Below, one piece after another: positions 63,785 through 64,000 of a DNA stretch of 64,000 bases. The notes under the pieces are model-generated. The model worked only from the letters and a program-made list of their open reading frames with translations. It searched no databases and was not told the DNA's origin. The translations under genes were made by a program, and so were the position numbers. Positions within the stretch are counted from its first letter, which is position 1; each line of letters opens with the position of its first letter. This stretch comes from Enterovibrio qingdaonensis (GTDB taxonomy: Bacteria; Pseudomonadota; Gammaproteobacteria; Enterobacterales; Vibrionaceae): positions 1 through 64,000 of the forward strand of contig NZ_JAJUBB010000004.1 in NCBI RefSeq assembly GCF_028683135.1, in the 5' to 3' direction.

Positions 63785-64000
63785 GTGAAAGTAACACCAT
63801 TTGGAAAAGCCAGTGCGCTTGCATTGAGCACACTCTTGCTGGTTGCCTGTGAGAGCGAAGATGAAAAAGCCAAAACAGAGTCTGTTGATGACCAAAAGCT
63901 TCTAAGCCTAGTTCAACAAACTAACCATTCAAGCGGCTTCCCACCAATTTTCAGCGATAGGCTGTGGGGAACAGAATATGTTCAACAGGGAACCGTCCGT
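63785..64000 (+). CDS. Lipoprotein, 3' end outside the window
   Basis: 72 codons remain open to the window end. GTG 63785 follows GAGG. The N-terminus is a lipoprotein signal with LLVAC (Cys near residue 22) and an acidic linker (ESEDEKAKTESVDDQ). The start of a mature domain (SSGFPPIFSDRLWGTE) is visible but not enough to name a family. Confidence 0.7.
   Translation, partial: MKVTPFGKASALALSTLLLVACESEDEKAKTESVDDQKLLSLVQQTNHSSGFPPIFSDRLWGTEYVQQGTVR

Overview
The window reads as chromosomal DNA of a marine gammaproteobacterium, most likely Vibrionaceae (Grimontia/Enterovibrio/Vibrio-like). The basis is a complete ectoine operon with its own aspartokinase, three tripartite TRAP transporters, a YgiB/YgiC-DUF350 block, a LysR/DUF1127 pair and many GTG/TTG starts after good Shine-Dalgarno sites. 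The genus is inferred from gene content only. I saw no rRNA, tRNA, CRISPR array or intact insertion sequence.

Layout. 1-18 kb: mixed housekeeping and accessory genes (VOC protein, LysR/EamA pair, lipoproteins, DUF2076 protein, exported pyrophosphatase, MATE/LysR pair, two membrane proteins that share an upstream 45-bp bipartite element, an AraC-GyrI regulator, LysR/DUF1127, rimO and small exported proteins). 18-25.5 kb: a 5-oxoproline utilisation locus (LysR, DUF1445 protein, TRAP P/Q/M, pxpABC). 25.5-28.5 kb: a transposase-like zinc-ribbon protein and a periplasmic 5'-nucleotidase. 28.6-36 kb: an AT-rich island with a divergent peptide-maturation and export cluster. 36-39 kb: GNAT, small proteins and an exported amidohydrolase. 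39-46.3 kb: a sialate-type operon (YhcH, GH88, TRAP M/Q/P, ROK kinase, NanA-like lyase) under a divergent GntR regulator. 46.7-51.9 kb: a 2-oxoacid-type TRAP system followed by a histidine kinase and response regulator. 52-59 kb: SPOUT methyltransferase, rsgA with an unusual leader, DUF350/YgiB/YgiC, a YCII/ECF sigma pair and an aldo-keto reductase. 59.8-63.6 kb: ectABC-ask. The window ends inside a lipoprotein gene.

The most interesting part is 28.6-36 kb. A 52-residue precursor at 33405-33563, too short for ordinary ORF cut-offs, has a class IIb microcin-type leader ending in GAG. Downstream lie a 617-residue protein with SelO-like pseudokinase motifs and a 148-residue HlyC-fold acyltransferase. 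On the opposite strand are a CvaA-like membrane-fusion protein, a C39-peptidase ABC exporter and a membrane GT2 glycosyltransferase. The architecture parallels microcin E492/H47 maturation (MceI/MceJ) and CvaAB export. However, the predicted core is strongly acidic and contains no lysine, arginine, histidine or cysteine, it lacks the serine-rich tail, and no siderophore or recognisable immunity gene is nearby. I read it as a candidate new peptide-conjugate (RiPP-like) system.

Two other themes recur. All three TRAP operons have a strong hairpin between the binding-protein gene and the membrane-subunit genes. Catabolic operons lie next to their probable regulators: LysR for pxp, GntR for nan, and a two-component system for the 2-oxoacid TRAP.
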